This document shows, piece after piece, positions 43,917-54,987 of a stretch of DNA of 64,000 nucleotides. The stretch's first letter is position 1. Every line of letters starts with the position of its first letter. The stretch is from Actinomycetes bacterium (GTDB lineage: Bacteria; Actinomycetota; Actinomycetes; Mycobacteriales; Mycobacteriaceae). Made by a program: the position numbers and the translations under genes. Under the pieces are notes generated by a model that saw only the letters and a list, made by a program, of their open reading frames with translations, had not been told where the DNA came from and searched no databases. The stretch spans positions 1 through 64,000 of the forward strand of contig JAEXZY010000062.1 of NCBI GenBank assembly GCA_023404955.1. Direction: 5' to 3'.

Positions 43917-45359
43917 TCAGGCCCCGCGCACGCCTTCTTCGACCTTCTTGCCCAAATCGGGGTCGACGTTGCGCCAGTACTCGAAGACCCGAGACAGCAC
44001 CGGCTCCTTCACGCCGTCGGAGACGTGGCCGACGATGTTCTGCACCAGGCGATCTCGCGCGTCATCGTCGAGGACCTCGCGCACGAGTGTGCCGGCCTGA
44101 CCCCAGTCGTCGTCCTCGGCGCGCAACGCATACGCTGCCCGTACCATGTCGCCGTCGGACGCCCAGTGCACCTCCGAGGCCCGGCGCGGATCGGCCTCGG
44201 GGCCGCCCATTGAATTGGGTGCGTACACCGGATCGGTGACGTTGCGGATACGCATCGGCCCGTCCTTGGAGTAGGCGCGCACCTCGACTTTGGGCTCATT
44301 GACCGGAATTTGTTTGTAGTTGACGCCGAGCCGGTGCCGGTGGGCGTCGGCGTAGGAGAAGCCGCGCGCCAACAGCATCTTGTCGGGACTCAGCCCCGTC
44401 CCGGGCACGACGTTGTTCGGCTCGAATGCGGCCTGTTCCATCTGTGCGTGGTAGTCGACGACGTTGCGGTTCAGCGTCATCTTCCCGACCTGCTGCAGCG
44501 GGTAGTCGCTGTGCGGCCACACCTTGGTCAGGTCGAAGGGGTTGAAGCGGTAGGTCTTCGCGTCCTCGAACGGCATGACCTGGACGTGCAGCGTCCAGCT
44601 GGGGAAATTGCCGTCCTCGATAGCGGTGAACAGGTCCCGCTGGTGGTAATCGGCATCCTCGCCGGCCAGCCGGTCGGCGTCCTCCTGGGTCAGATAGTCG
44701 ATGCCCTGGTCTGTCTTGAAGTGGTACTTCACCCAGAACAGCTCGTCGTTGGCGTTGACCCAGCTGTAGGTGTGGCTGGAGTAGCCGTTCATGTGGCGCC
44801 ACGTCTTCGGGATGCCACGGTCGCCCATCAACCACGTGACCTGGTGCGCCGACTCCGGCGACAGCGTCCAGAAGTCCCACTGCATGTGGTGGTCGCGCAG
44901 ATTGGACGCCTGCATCCGCTTCTGGCTGCGGATGAAATTCTGGAACTTCATCGGGTCACGCAGGAAGAACACCGGGGTGTTGTTGCCGACCATGTCGAAG
45001 TTGCCCTCGGACGTGTAGAACTTCAGCGAGAACCCGCGCGGATCGCGCCAGGTGTCTGGGCTGCCGCGCTCGCCGGCCACCGTCGAGAACCGGGCCACCA
45101 TCTCGGTCTTCTCCCCCGGCTGCAGGAACGCGGCCTTGGTGAATGCGCTGACGTCGTGGGTGACCTCGAACTCGCCGAACGCACCGCCGCCCTTGGCATG
45201 GGGCTGACGCTCCGGGATGCGCTCCCGGTTGAAGTTGGCCATCTGCTCGAGCAGGTAATGGTCCTGCAGCAGGATGGGCCCGTCCGGGCCGACGGTCAGC
45301 GAGTGCTCGAGGCTGGGAACCGGGGCACCACCGTCGGTGGTCGCGTACTTGTCAGACAT
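43917..45359 (-). CDS. katA: monofunctional heme catalase
   Basis: A 480-residue small-subunit (clade 3) catalase that dismutates hydrogen peroxide in the cytosol. The active-site region [29 protein letters not shown] segment has the distal His, with the Asn in [16 protein letters not shown] and the proximal heme ligand region [22 protein letters not shown]-binding clade features follow. ATG 45359 has AGGAG five bases upstream. No furA is adjacent, unlike katG loci. The 3' end faces the ribosomal operon across the 18-bp inverted repeat. Confidence 0.96.
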   Translation of the reverse strand: MSDKYATTDGGAPVPSLEHSLTVGPDGPILLQDHYLLEQMANFNRERIPERQPHAKGGGAFGEFEVTHDVSAFTKAAFLQPGEKTEMVARFSTVAGERGSPDTWRDPRGFSLKFYTSEGNFDMVGNNTPVFFLRDPMKFQNFIRSQKRMQASNLRDHHMQWDFWTLSPESAHQVTWLMGDRGIPKTWRHMNGYSSHTYSWVNANDELFWVKYHFKTDQGIDYLTQEDADRLAGEDADYHQRDLFTAIEDGNFPSWTLHVQVMPFEDAKTYRFNPFDLTKVWPHSDYPLQQVGKMTLNRNVVDYHAQMEQAAFEPNNVVPGTGLSPDKMLLARGFSYADAHRHRLGVNYKQIPVNEPKVEVRAYSKDGPMRIRNVTDPVYAPNSMGGPEADPRRASEVHWASDGDMVRAAYALRAEDDDWGQAGTLVREVLDDDARDRLVQNIVGHVSDGVKEPVLSRVFEYWRNVDPDLGKKVEEGVRGA

Positions 45360-45445
45360 CTACTCTCCTGAGGCTGCCGAGCGGCTGCCGGGCTGCGCCG
45401 CCGTCCACGCGCGGCATACCCAGAAGCCGCGAAAACCATCCGCAC

Positions 45446-45922
45446 TCAGGGCCGAGGCGGAGCTTGGGTGTCCGGGCCGGACGGAGCTTCGCCTGGACGC
45501 GGGATCTCGATGATCTGTCCCGGGCCGAAGGGGCCGGGGAACGAGGGACCGCGCTGGAATCCGCCGGGCGGTGCCATCGGGAACATCGCCGTCCCGGGAC
45601 GCATCATCATCTCGTGGCCGCGTTCGGAATCCCGGTGATTGCCGACGGACTTGCCGGTGAAGAAGCCCGCGCCGAAGATCACGACCACGACGAACAGCGA
45701 ACCGGCGACGATGCCGACCCAGGCCGCGACCTTGGTGAGGCGACTGGACCGCTCGACGTACACGGTGTGCGGCGGCATCGGGGAGGACTGGGCGTAGGTG
45801 GCCGCGGACTCGGTGTAGGTGGGTGGCGGCGCGAAGACGGGACCGGTGGCCGGCTCGTTTTGGTCAGGCGGGGGTGACGACGGAGAGGACGAGGGTGTCG
45901 ACGGAGGCGGTGTCTCGCTCAT
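45446..45922 (-). CDS. proline-rich single-pass membrane protein, Rv3706c-like
   Basis: A 158-residue protein: a Ser/Pro-rich N-terminal 70 residues (SETPPPSTPSSSPSSPPPDQ), one transmembrane helix at about 77-100 (VAAWVGIVAGSLFVVVVIFGAGFF), and a Met/Pro/Gly-rich tail (MMMRPGTAMFPMAPPGGFQRG). Position and composition match Rv3706c, a proline-rich conserved protein of unknown role. ATG 45922 is chosen over an upstream in-frame Met that lacks the repetitive start of the family. The Met-rich tail could bind metal, but that is speculation. Confidence 0.7.
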   Translation of the reverse strand: MSETPPPSTPSSSPSSPPPDQNEPATGPVFAPPPTYTESAATYAQSSPMPPHTVYVERSSRLTKVAAWVGIVAGSLFVVVVIFGAGFFTGKSVGNHRDSERGHEMMMRPGTAMFPMAPPGGFQRGPSFPGPFGPGQIIEIPRPGEAPSGPDTQAPPRP

Positions 45923-46048
45923 GCGACGATCCTGCACCGCCGCCCACAACGCCGGTTAGATGTTGCCTGAGAATCGGCTATGAGGATGCGCTGGCGGTCG
46001 AGCGGCCGTGGGCATGTTTGCGAAACCTCACCGTCGGGAGAGACGCCC

Positions 46049-46528
46049 ATGATCGGTACTGACCGAATGCGTTGTGAGTCGACATCGGGGCACCTCCTGT
46101 TGGTCGTCGCGACGGCCTGCACACTCCTCTCCTGCGCCGGCGGCGGACCCGAAGTGGTCACCTCGATCACCTTCGACGGTGAACCACGCACCATCACCAC
46201 CCGTGATGTGAGCTGTGTCAGGCAACCCGACGACAGCGTGGTGATCCTGGTGTCCGACGGGCGACGTCGAATGGTCCGCCTGCACATCGGCCGACATCGC
46301 CAGATCACGGTGTTCAAAGCCGGGTTCCGCCACGACGATCTCCGTGGTTTTGTTGCCGATCCGGACGCCGTTGTCGGGACGAGGGTCGACGACACCTACA
46401 CCGTCCGCGGGCGGGTGCCGCCGAACGACGGCGAACGCGAGGGACACACCTTCAGCATCGAGACCAGCTGTCCCCGGTATCGCGACGCGACACCGAACGA
46501 CACCGTGCCGGCGCTCGGGGTGCCCTGA
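46049..46528 (+). CDS. lipoprotein, LpqH/19-kDa-like fold
   Basis: A 159-residue probable lipoprotein. Signal segment HLLLVVATACTLLSC ends in the lipobox LLSC; the mature part (ITFDGEPRTITTRDVSC to TYTVRGRVPPNDGEREGHTFSIETSC) has the two widely spaced cysteines and the strand pattern of the LpqH (19-kDa antigen) family. It would be anchored to the outer face of the plasma membrane or wall. ATG 46049 has GGGAG 8 bases upstream; longer in-frame starts overlap the divergent gene's upstream region. Confidence 0.7.
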   Translation: MIGTDRMRCESTSGHLLLVVATACTLLSCAGGGPEVVTSITFDGEPRTITTRDVSCVRQPDDSVVILVSDGRRRMVRLHIGRHRQITVFKAGFRHDDLRGFVADPDAVVGTRVDDTYTVRGRVPPNDGEREGHTFSIETSCPRYRDATPNDTVPALGVP

Positions 46529-46705
46529 CTAGGTTTGTGAATCATCTGCGAAGTTCGCCAGTGGCCTGTGGTCAGCCCCGGCCGCGAATTTGCTAGTCAA
46601 CCTAACGTCAATTTTCTCCCGATTGCTTTTCTGATCTTGGGGTCAAGGCTAAGGTCCACAGTGGGTTGGGGATTCAAGATCACCCAAGGGTAAGAAGGAT
46701 CGAAG

Positions 46706-47047
46706 ATGGTCAAGAAAATAGTCGTAGGAGTGATTGCTGCAGGGGCAATCTCGTTGCCCCTCGCGGGGGTTGCCGCAGCCGACCCGGCCACCCCGCCGGG
46801 CAACACACCCTCGGGCCCGGGCAAGGTCTTCAATCTGCCCGATGGCTACAAGAACCCGGGCCAGCTGTTCAGGGCCCTGCGCGATGAGGGCAGGCAGGCC
46901 GGGTTTCGCAATCTGCCGCAATATCTCCGTTCCGGCCAGTCCGCGTACGGCGAGGTCCGCAGCCCGGGCCAGTTGCTGAAGCAACTGCGCGTGACGCCGC
47001 CCCCGGCTGACGACGATGGCGGTGACGACGACGGCAGCGACGGCTAG
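46706..47047 (+). CDS. small secreted protein of unknown function
   Basis: A 113-residue protein with a clear signal peptide (MVKKIVVGVIAAGAISLPLAGVAAADP, cleavage after AAA). The mature 87 residues include a repeated theme (GQLFRALRDEGRQAGF and GQLLKQLRV) and an acidic Gly/Asp tail (DDDGGDDDGSDG). No family recognised. The ribosome binding site AAGAAGGA lies six bases from ATG 46706. The 177-base AT-richer upstream stretch is unusual here and likely contains its promoter. A strong hairpin follows. Confidence 0.75.
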   Translation: MVKKIVVGVIAAGAISLPLAGVAAADPATPPGNTPSGPGKVFNLPDGYKNPGQLFRALRDEGRQAGFRNLPQYLRSGQSAYGEVRSPGQLLKQLRVTPPPADDDGGDDDGSDG

Positions 47048-47052
47048 GCATC

Positions 47053-47100
47053 TCGCAGGTTCTCTGCCCGCATTCCGGGGTGCAGGCAGAGAACCTGCGA
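47053..47100. terminator. hairpin, perfect 16-bp inverted repeat
   Basis: Arms TCGCAGGTTCTCTGCC (47053-47068) and its exact complement (47085-47100) around a 16-base loop. It lies between the convergent ends of the small secreted protein and the DUF4185-type gene and would stop both transcripts. There is no U-tract. Confidence 0.7.
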
Positions 47101-48198
47101 TCAGGGCTTGAGCGGATTCACCGCGAACTGGATGACCCGGTAGGGGCTGCCGCCGCGGGGTGTGGTGTTCCACTGGCTGACGAAGACGCGCACCGCGTCG
47201 GGCGTCGAGGCCGGCGAGAGGTACCCGCCGTAGGGCTGGGCAAGTCGATTGTCTTGCGGCGCAGGCAGATCGTCGGCTTGCTCCGGCCACGGCGCCGCGA
47301 CGACGACGGTGGTCACCGGCGCGGTCCCCAACTGCGTCGGATCGTTCGCGACGCGGATCTCCATGTTGCCGGTGCTGGCGTTGAAGTACGACAGCACGGT
47401 CTGCCCGTCGATCTGGCGCACGCTCATCTCACCGATCCGATCACCCCACAGCGGTGCGGGCGACGTGCCCCAGCCGGCCGGAGACCACGCCTGCCAATGC
47501 GCACGATCGGTGAAGTTCTGCGGCGGTGTCCGATAGAGCGTCAGCGGGCCGGTGCGGTCGAAGTTGTTGGCGACGATGTACACCCAGCCCCGCGGTGAAT
47601 CCACGGTCGGGATCGGGTCGTAGTAGCCGCTGATCTGGGACTGCCCACCTCCGGCGTGGGCGGCATCGCGCGCAGAGCCCGGCACCGTCTCCCAGTTTCC
47701 GCGTCCCGCTTCGGCTTTGACCAGACGAGAGGACTGCGGTCGAAGATCCTTGGTGGTCGTGACGAGCAGATAGTTCTCGCGGTTGATCTCGACGATGCCG
47801 GCGGGCAGCTGCGATGATCCGGGCGGCGTCGGGTCGGCGAGCAGCGGAGTGCCAACGCCGGTCACCCCGTCGTAGCGCACCCCGCCGGGATCCTCGAGCG
47901 AACCGTCGACGACGTGCAGTGCGATCGGCGAATACCATCCGCCGAATCCGACGCCCTGACCGGCGAAGCTGTCACCGCACACCTGCAGGATGCCGGACGG
48001 GAACTGCATGAACTCACAGAGATCGGTCGCGCCGATGCCGTAATCGGATGTCGGCGTGCCGGTTCCGGCCACCGGGCCCACGCGTAACACCTGGCCGGGC
48101 TGCAGCGGTGGCAGATCGACCGGGGTGGCGTGTGCGACGGGCGCGAAGACGGCGGCCAGCACTGTCGAGATCGACAGCAGGGCGCCGAGCTCTCGCAC
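47101..48198 (-). CDS. secreted DUF4185-type protein, Rv3707c-like
   Basis: A 365-residue exported protein: signal peptide at residues 1-25 (LLSISTVLAAVFAPVAHATP), then a beta-propeller-like domain with YGIGATDLCEFMQFPSGILQVCGDSF, GWVYIVANNFDRTGPLTLYRT and the C-terminal GGYLSPASTPDAVRVFVSQWNT. These match DUF4185-containing mycobacterial proteins, here in the Rv3707c position; some relatives are wall arabinan/galactan-active, so a glycan role is possible. It begins at GTG 48198, three bases after the asd stop, in the same direction. Confidence 0.8.
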   Translation of the reverse strand: MRELGALLSISTVLAAVFAPVAHATPVDLPPLQPGQVLRVGPVAGTGTPTSDYGIGATDLCEFMQFPSGILQVCGDSFAGQGVGFGGWYSPIALHVVDGSLEDPGGVRYDGVTGVGTPLLADPTPPGSSQLPAGIVEINRENYLLVTTTKDLRPQSSRLVKAEAGRGNWETVPGSARDAAHAGGGQSQISGYYDPIPTVDSPRGWVYIVANNFDRTGPLTLYRTPPQNFTDRAHWQAWSPAGWGTSPAPLWGDRIGEMSVRQIDGQTVLSYFNASTGNMEIRVANDPTQLGTAPVTTVVVAAPWPEQADDLPAPQDNRLAQPYGGYLSPASTPDAVRVFVSQWNTTPRGGSPYRVIQFAVNPLKP

Positions 48199-48201
48199 GT
48201 G

Positions 48202-50504
<2,303 letters not shown>

Positions 50505-50590
50505 TGGAGAACCTTTCGAACGTGGTGGGATCCCGAACAAGGATAAAGGCTGCGCGCACGTGATTTATTCGCCCCAGTAGCGTCGCCGGG

Positions 50591-51172
50591 GTGACATCCC
50601 CCGACCGGTTGGCCCAGACCTCGGTTCCTCTGCATCCCCCGATCGCCGCTCGCTGGAGTCCGCGGGCGTTCGATCCGAGCGCCGAACTCACCGACGACGA
50701 CCTGATCGCGCTGATCGAGGCGGGCCGCTGGGCGCCGACGTGGGGCCGACGCCAGCCGGTGCGGTACGTGGCCGGTCGCCGCGGCGACGAGACCTTCCCG
50801 ACGCTTGCCGAGCTGCTGAAACGCGGAAACAGCTACGCCCGGGTGGCCAGCGCGCTGATCCTGCTGTGCGCGGATCAGGGTCCCGACGAGAACACCGCGC
50901 AGTACTCCGGCGTCGATGCAGGGGCCGCCTTGGCCATGATGTCGGTCGAAGCCGTCGCGCGCGGGCTGATCGTGCACCCGATGGCGGGTTTCTACCCCGA
51001 CCGGGCCGTCGAGGCGTTCGGCCTGCCCGACGAGTTGCGTCCCCTGATGGTGATCGCGGCCGGCCGGCTCGGCGATCATGCCGACGTCGAACCGGAGATC
51101 GCCGAGCGCGACCGGATGCCTCGCGAGCGCCTCCCGCTCGACGAGATCGTGCTCAACTGGCCGCTGTCCTGA
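50591..51172 (+). CDS. nitroreductase family protein
   Basis: A 193-residue FMN-dependent nitroreductase-fold protein. RWSPRAFDPSAELTDDDLIALIEAGRWAPTWGRRQPVRYV holds the phosphate and flavin contacts; GVDAGAALAMMSVEAVARGLIVHPMAGF is the second signature. It probably reduces nitro or enone compounds or acts in redox homeostasis; substrate unknown. The GTG at 50591 is divergent from ask, 86 bases away. A dispersed repeat follows immediately after its stop. Confidence 0.88.
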   Translation: MTSPDRLAQTSVPLHPPIAARWSPRAFDPSAELTDDDLIALIEAGRWAPTWGRRQPVRYVAGRRGDETFPTLAELLKRGNSYARVASALILLCADQGPDENTAQYSGVDAGAALAMMSVEAVARGLIVHPMAGFYPDRAVEAFGLPDELRPLMVIAAGRLGDHADVEPEIAERDRMPRERLPLDEIVLNWPLS

Positions 51173-51180
51173 TCCGGAAC

Positions 51181-51240
51181 CGCCGAGTGTGCGTCCTCAT
51201 TCGCCTCTCGCGGCGTGTTGCGGATGAACCCACACACTCG
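51181..51240. repeat. dispersed intergenic repeat, copy A, with inverted ends
   Basis: The first 48 bases (51181-51228) match 58854-58901 at about 40 of 48 positions. Copy A also has inverted ends CGAGTGTG (51184-51191) and CACACTCG (51233-51240) and a partial inner stem, so it could fold as a hairpin just after the nitroreductase stop. Confidence 0.6.
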
Positions 51241-51269
51241 CTGCCGTCAGACCGCAGTCGCACGAATCC

Positions 51270-51333
51270 GTTACGCGGACGAAACCTGAGGAAACAGTCC
51301 ACGTAACAGAGACATCGGTAACTGTCGGTGAAC
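51270..51333 (+). promoter_or_regulatory. probable GlnR binding boxes upstream of amt
   Basis: GTTAC-N6-GAAAC at 51270-51285 is an exact match to the mycobacterial GlnR half-site pair GTNAC-N6-GNAAC. A second near match, GTAAC-N6-TGAAC, lies at 51318-51333. GlnR activates ammonium uptake under nitrogen limitation. Confidence 0.65.
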
Positions 51334-51351
51334 GGCTCCGCGGCGGAGCCG
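51333..51351 (+). promoter_or_regulatory. hairpin in the amt 5' leader
   Basis: An 8-bp stem (CGGCTCCG and CGGAGCCG) with a 3-base loop, ten bases before the AGGAGAAG ribosome binding site of amt. It may stabilise the mRNA or modulate initiation. Confidence 0.4.
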
Positions 51352-51370
51352 GTTATCGCAGGAGAAGTCT

Positions 51371-52624
51371 ATGGATACAGGGACGACCGCGTTCATGCTG
51401 TGTTGCATCATCGGCCTCACGCTGATGATCCCCGGCCTCGCGTTGTTCTACGGCGGCATGGTGTCCGTCAAGAGCTCGACCAACATGATGATGATGACCT
51501 TCGGCGCGGTCGCGATCGTCGGCGTGCTGTGGGTGTTGTTCGGTTTCTCGATGGTCTTCGGCACCTCGTACGGCGGGTTCCTCGGCAATCTGACCGAATT
51601 CGCCGGGATGAAGGACCTTCTCGAGACGCAAACCACGATCTCGGGCCTGCCGGTCAGCTTGTTCTCGATCTTCCAGGCGCTCTTCGCCGCGATCACCGTG
51701 GCGCTGATCTCCGGCGCCGTCGCTGACCGCATGAAGTTCGGCGCGTGGATGGGCTTCGCGACGCTGTGGGCGGTGCTGGTCTACTTCCCGGTCGCCCATT
51801 GGGTGTTCGCCTTCGACGGCGTCGTCACCGAGGACTCGGCCGGCGGCTGGATCGCCAACAAGCTCAAGGCCATCGACTTCGCCGGCGGCACCGCGGTGCA
51901 CATCAACGCCGGTGCGGCCGCGCTGGCCGTCGCGATCGTGCTGGGCAAGTCGGCCAGCTGGGGTCAGCTGCGCAAGCCGCACAACGTGCCGCTGACGCTG
52001 CTGGGCGCCGGGCTGCTGTGGGCCGGTTGGTATGCGTTCAACGGCGGTTCGGCTCTGGCTGCCGGTAATTCGGCCGCGATCGTCATGGTCACCACGTTCG
52101 TCGCCACCTGCGCTGCGACACTGGCGTGGATCGCCGTGGAGAAGATCAAGGACGGGCACGTGACGGGTGTCGGCGCGGCATCGGGCGCGATCACCGGCCT
52201 GGTCGCCATCACCCCGGCCTGCGGCGCGGTGACTCCGGTCGGGGCCATCATCCTCGGTGCCATCGCCGGCGCGGTGTGCGTGTACGCCGTCGGTCTCAAG
52301 GAACGCTTCGGCTACGACGATTCTCTCGACGTCGTCGGTGTGCACCTCGTCGGCGGCGTCATCGGCACGCTGCTGATCGGTTTCCTGGCCAGCGACTCGA
52401 TGCCCAACGCCACCAACGGCCTGTTCTACGGCGGCGGATTCGACCAGCTGTGGCGGCAGGCTGTGGCCGCGGGTGCGGTGATGGTCTACTCGTTCGTCGT
52501 CGCGGGCATCATCGCCTACGCACTCAAGAAGACTGTGGGCATTCGCATTTCAGCGGACGAAGAGGAGAAGGGCATCGACGCGGCATTCCACCGCGAGGCG
52601 TCCTACGAACTCGCCTCCGTCTAA
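51371..52624 (+). CDS. amt: ammonium transporter
   Basis: A 417-residue Amt/Mep/Rh channel with eleven hydrophobic helices in the plasma membrane. ALFYGGMVSVKSSTNMMMMTFG, WFxY-like FPVAHWVFA, the twin-histidine helices (DFAGGTAVHINAGAAALAVA and VGVHLVGGVIGTLLIGF) and the cytosolic tail EEEKGIDAAFHREASYELAS are visible. No glnK/glnD follows, unlike the main amtB operon; instead an amine-assimilation operon does, so it may import methylammonium as well as ammonium. The ATG 51371 has AGGAGAAG five bases upstream and GlnR boxes further up. Confidence 0.95.
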   Translation: MDTGTTAFMLCCIIGLTLMIPGLALFYGGMVSVKSSTNMMMMTFGAVAIVGVLWVLFGFSMVFGTSYGGFLGNLTEFAGMKDLLETQTTISGLPVSLFSIFQALFAAITVALISGAVADRMKFGAWMGFATLWAVLVYFPVAHWVFAFDGVVTEDSAGGWIANKLKAIDFAGGTAVHINAGAAALAVAIVLGKSASWGQLRKPHNVPLTLLGAGLLWAGWYAFNGGSALAAGNSAAIVMVTTFVATCAATLAWIAVEKIKDGHVTGVGAASGAITGLVAITPACGAVTPVGAIILGAIAGAVCVYAVGLKERFGYDDSLDVVGVHLVGGVIGTLLIGFLASDSMPNATNGLFYGGGFDQLWRQAVAAGAVMVYSFVVAGIIAYALKKTVGIRISADEEEKGIDAAFHREASYELASV

Positions 52625-52638
52625 CACATCACTCGACC

Positions 52639-52665
52639 GGGCGGGGGGGGCCGCCCCCCCCGCCC
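52639..52665. terminator. all-GC hairpin between amt and glnT
   Basis: A perfect 12-bp stem (GGGCGGGGGGGG at 52639-52650, CCCCCCCCGCCC at 52654-52665) with a CCG loop, followed by five more C. It begins 15 bases after the amt stop. It could terminate or attenuate transcription between amt and the amine genes. The G8/C8 runs are slippage-prone and hard to sequence. Confidence 0.6.
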
Positions 52666-52741
52666 CCCCCGGCCTTTCGATGTGCGGGATGTTTCCGCTA
52701 CTGATACGTTGATTCCTAACAAGAGACACAAGGTGGACGAC

Positions 52742-54052
52742 ATGACCCAGGACCTCGCGGTCGCGGCCGAGAAGACCGGCACCAAATTCATCCTCGCGCT
52801 GTTCGTCGATCTCCGCGGAAAGCCCTGCGCCAAACTGGTTCCCGTCGAGGCGATCGATCTTCTGGCCACCGACGGTGTGGGCTTCGCCGGTTACGCCGTG
52901 GGCGCCATGGGCCAGGAACCCAAGGACCCTGATCTGATGGCTCTGCCGGATCCGGCGTCGTTCACCCCGGTCCCCTTCCTCAAGGAGGGCCTGGCGATCG
53001 TGCACTGCGATCCCCACGTCGACGGCGCACCCTGGCCCTATGCGCCGCGGGTGATCCTGAAGAACCTCGTACAGCGTTGCGCCGACGCCGGTTTCGAGCC
53101 GTGGGTGGGCGCGGAGGTCGAGTACTTCCTGCTGCGCCGCACCGATGATGGTGGCGTCGCGGTCGCCGATGCTGCCGACACCGCGTCGCAGCCGTGCTAC
53201 GACGCGCGCGGTGTGACCCGCATGTACGACCACCTGACCGCCGTGTCGGCCGCGATGAACGGTCTCGGCTGGTCCAACTACGCCAACGACCACGAGGACG
53301 GCAACGGCCAGTTCGAGCAGAACTTCACGTTCGCCGACGCGCTGACCACCGCCGATCGCGTCATCACGCTGCGGTACCTGTTGTCGATGATCGCCGCGGA
53401 CCGCGGCATGATCGCGACGTTCATGCCGAAACCGTTCTCCGACAAGACCGGCAGCGGACTGCACCTGCACCTGTCGCTGACCAGCGCCGGCAACGCGGTG
53501 TTTCCGGCGCAGGGTGACGACGGTCGAGGACTCGGATTGTCCGACACCGCCTACGGTTTCATCGGCGGAATCCTCGACCACGCCTGCGCACTGCAGGCCG
53601 TGATCGCTCCGACGGTCAACTCCTACAAGCGCACCGGTGCGGTCTCCACCCGATCGGGCGCCTCCTGGGCGCCGCGGCTGCCCACCTACGGCGGCAACGA
53701 CCGCACCCACTACATCCGGGTGCCCGACTCCGATCGCGTGGAGCTGCGCGGCGGTGACGGCTCGGCCAACCCGTACCTGGCGATCGCCGCTGCGTTGGGC
53801 GCCGGCATCGACGGCATCAAACGCAGCACCGATCCGGGTCCGGTGGGGTCGGGTGTCAGCACTCGCCCCCTGCCACCCACGCTGCTGCATGCTGTCGAGG
53901 AGCTCGAGAGCGACGCCGTCGTCACCGGGGTTCTCGACGCCGCCGGCGACGGGGTCGCCAGCTACTTCGCCGGCATCAAGCGCGAAGAATTCTTCAGCTA
54001 CCACAGCGCGGTCAGCCCGTGGGAGATCGACCAGTACCTGACCGCGTTCTGA
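52742..54052 (+). CDS. glnT: type III glutamine synthetase-family ligase (GlnT / gamma-glutamylmethylamide synthetase-like)
   Basis: A 436-residue glutamine synthetase-fold enzyme. EVEYFLL and GNGQFEQNF hold the metal glutamates, GSGLHLHLSL the His, NSYKRTG and RGGDGSANPYLAIAAALGAG the glutamate/ATP contacts. It lacks the adenylylation loop of GlnA1. It belongs with proteins called GlnT or GmaS that sit beside GlxBCD/MgsABC subunits; GmaS joins glutamate to methylamine. So the substrate may be an amine rather than ammonia. ATG 52742 has AAGGTGGA upstream; an earlier GTG/ATG would add 20 poorly conserved residues. Confidence 0.85.
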   Translation: MTQDLAVAAEKTGTKFILALFVDLRGKPCAKLVPVEAIDLLATDGVGFAGYAVGAMGQEPKDPDLMALPDPASFTPVPFLKEGLAIVHCDPHVDGAPWPYAPRVILKNLVQRCADAGFEPWVGAEVEYFLLRRTDDGGVAVADAADTASQPCYDARGVTRMYDHLTAVSAAMNGLGWSNYANDHEDGNGQFEQNFTFADALTTADRVITLRYLLSMIAADRGMIATFMPKPFSDKTGSGLHLHLSLTSAGNAVFPAQGDDGRGLGLSDTAYGFIGGILDHACALQAVIAPTVNSYKRTGAVSTRSGASWAPRLPTYGGNDRTHYIRVPDSDRVELRGGDGSANPYLAIAAALGAGIDGIKRSTDPGPVGSGVSTRPLPPTLLHAVEELESDAVVTGVLDAAGDGVASYFAGIKREEFFSYHSAVSPWEIDQYLTAF

Positions 54053-54069
54053 CACCACCGGAGGACACC

Positions 54070-54987
54070 ATGTGTGGCATCGTCGGCTTGCACCTGCGCA
54101 CGCCCGAGCTGTACCCGCAGCTGGGCACACTGCTCGGCAGCATGCTCTGCGAAATGGGCGACCGGGGAAGCGATTCCGCCGGTGTCGCCGTCTACGGCGA
54201 TCCCACGTGGGCGCCGCCGGGGCAGGGCTGTGTGTCGGTGGCCGACCTGGGCACCGGCAGGATCGAGGACGTGGAGCTGGTCCGGCGCACCGTCGCCACC
54301 GCCCTCGACGAGGAGGTGGACGCCGTCGATGTGGTCGCGGTCGGCGACAGCCATCTGCTGTCCTGCGACACCTCGTCCGAGGCACTGCTGGCCGCGGTGA
54401 GATCCTGCTACCCGCAGGCGATCATCGCCGGCTTCGGATCGGACGTGGCAGTCCTCAAGGGCGTCGGCCACCCCCGCGCGCTCACCGAGCAGTGGGGGCT
54501 CTTGGCCGCGCAAGGTTGGCAGGGCGTCGGGCACACCCGCATGGCGACCGAGTCCGCGGTCACCCCGTCGGGCTGTCACCCCTACGCCGTCGGGCCGGGC
54601 CAGTGCATGGTCCACAACGGATCCTTCGCCAACCACGCCACCATTCGCCGCGAACTCCGTGCCCGCGGTGTGGTGTTCGACAGTGAGAACGACACCGAGG
54701 TCGGCGCACGGTTCATCGCCGCACAACTGTCGGAAGGGCGCGACGTCGAGAGCGCGCTCAAGGAGCTGTGCGCGACCTTCGACGGCTTCTACACGCTGCT
54801 GGTGTCCAACCGCGATTCGTTCGCCGTGGTCCGTGACGCCATCGCGTGCAAACCCGCGGTCATCGCCGAAACCGCCGACTGGGTGGCAATGGCCAGCGAA
54901 TACCGTGCCCTGTCAGGCCTTCCCGGTGTCGAGAGCGCACGTATCTGGGAACCCGAACCGGAGGTCGTCTACGCATGGAGCAGATAG
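54070..54987 (+). CDS. glxB: class II glutamine amidotransferase subunit, GlxB/MgsA-like
   Basis: A 305-residue N-terminal nucleophile amidotransferase: Cys2 (MCGIVGLHL), the glutamine-binding loop WQGVGHTRMATESAVTPSGCHPY and MVHNGSFANHATIRREL. It corresponds to the amidotransferase third of glutamate synthase as a separate protein, as in GlxB and N-methylglutamate synthase MgsA. It lies 17 bases after glnT and overlaps glxC by 13 bases. Expected role: release ammonia or an amine from glutamine or a gamma-glutamyl amide for the FMN subunit. Confidence 0.85.
   Translation: MCGIVGLHLRTPELYPQLGTLLGSMLCEMGDRGSDSAGVAVYGDPTWAPPGQGCVSVADLGTGRIEDVELVRRTVATALDEEVDAVDVVAVGDSHLLSCDTSSEALLAAVRSCYPQAIIAGFGSDVAVLKGVGHPRALTEQWGLLAAQGWQGVGHTRMATESAVTPSGCHPYAVGPGQCMVHNGSFANHATIRRELRARGVVFDSENDTEVGARFIAAQLSEGRDVESALKELCATFDGFYTLLVSNRDSFAVVRDAIACKPAVIAETADWVAMASEYRALSGLPGVESARIWEPEPEVVYAWSR

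Noticed and set aside
52742..54052. Main glutamine synthetase GlnA1
   Set aside because: It is shorter, lacks the adenylylation site region, and lies in a glxBCD-type operon. Mycobacterial glnA1/glnA2 have a different context.
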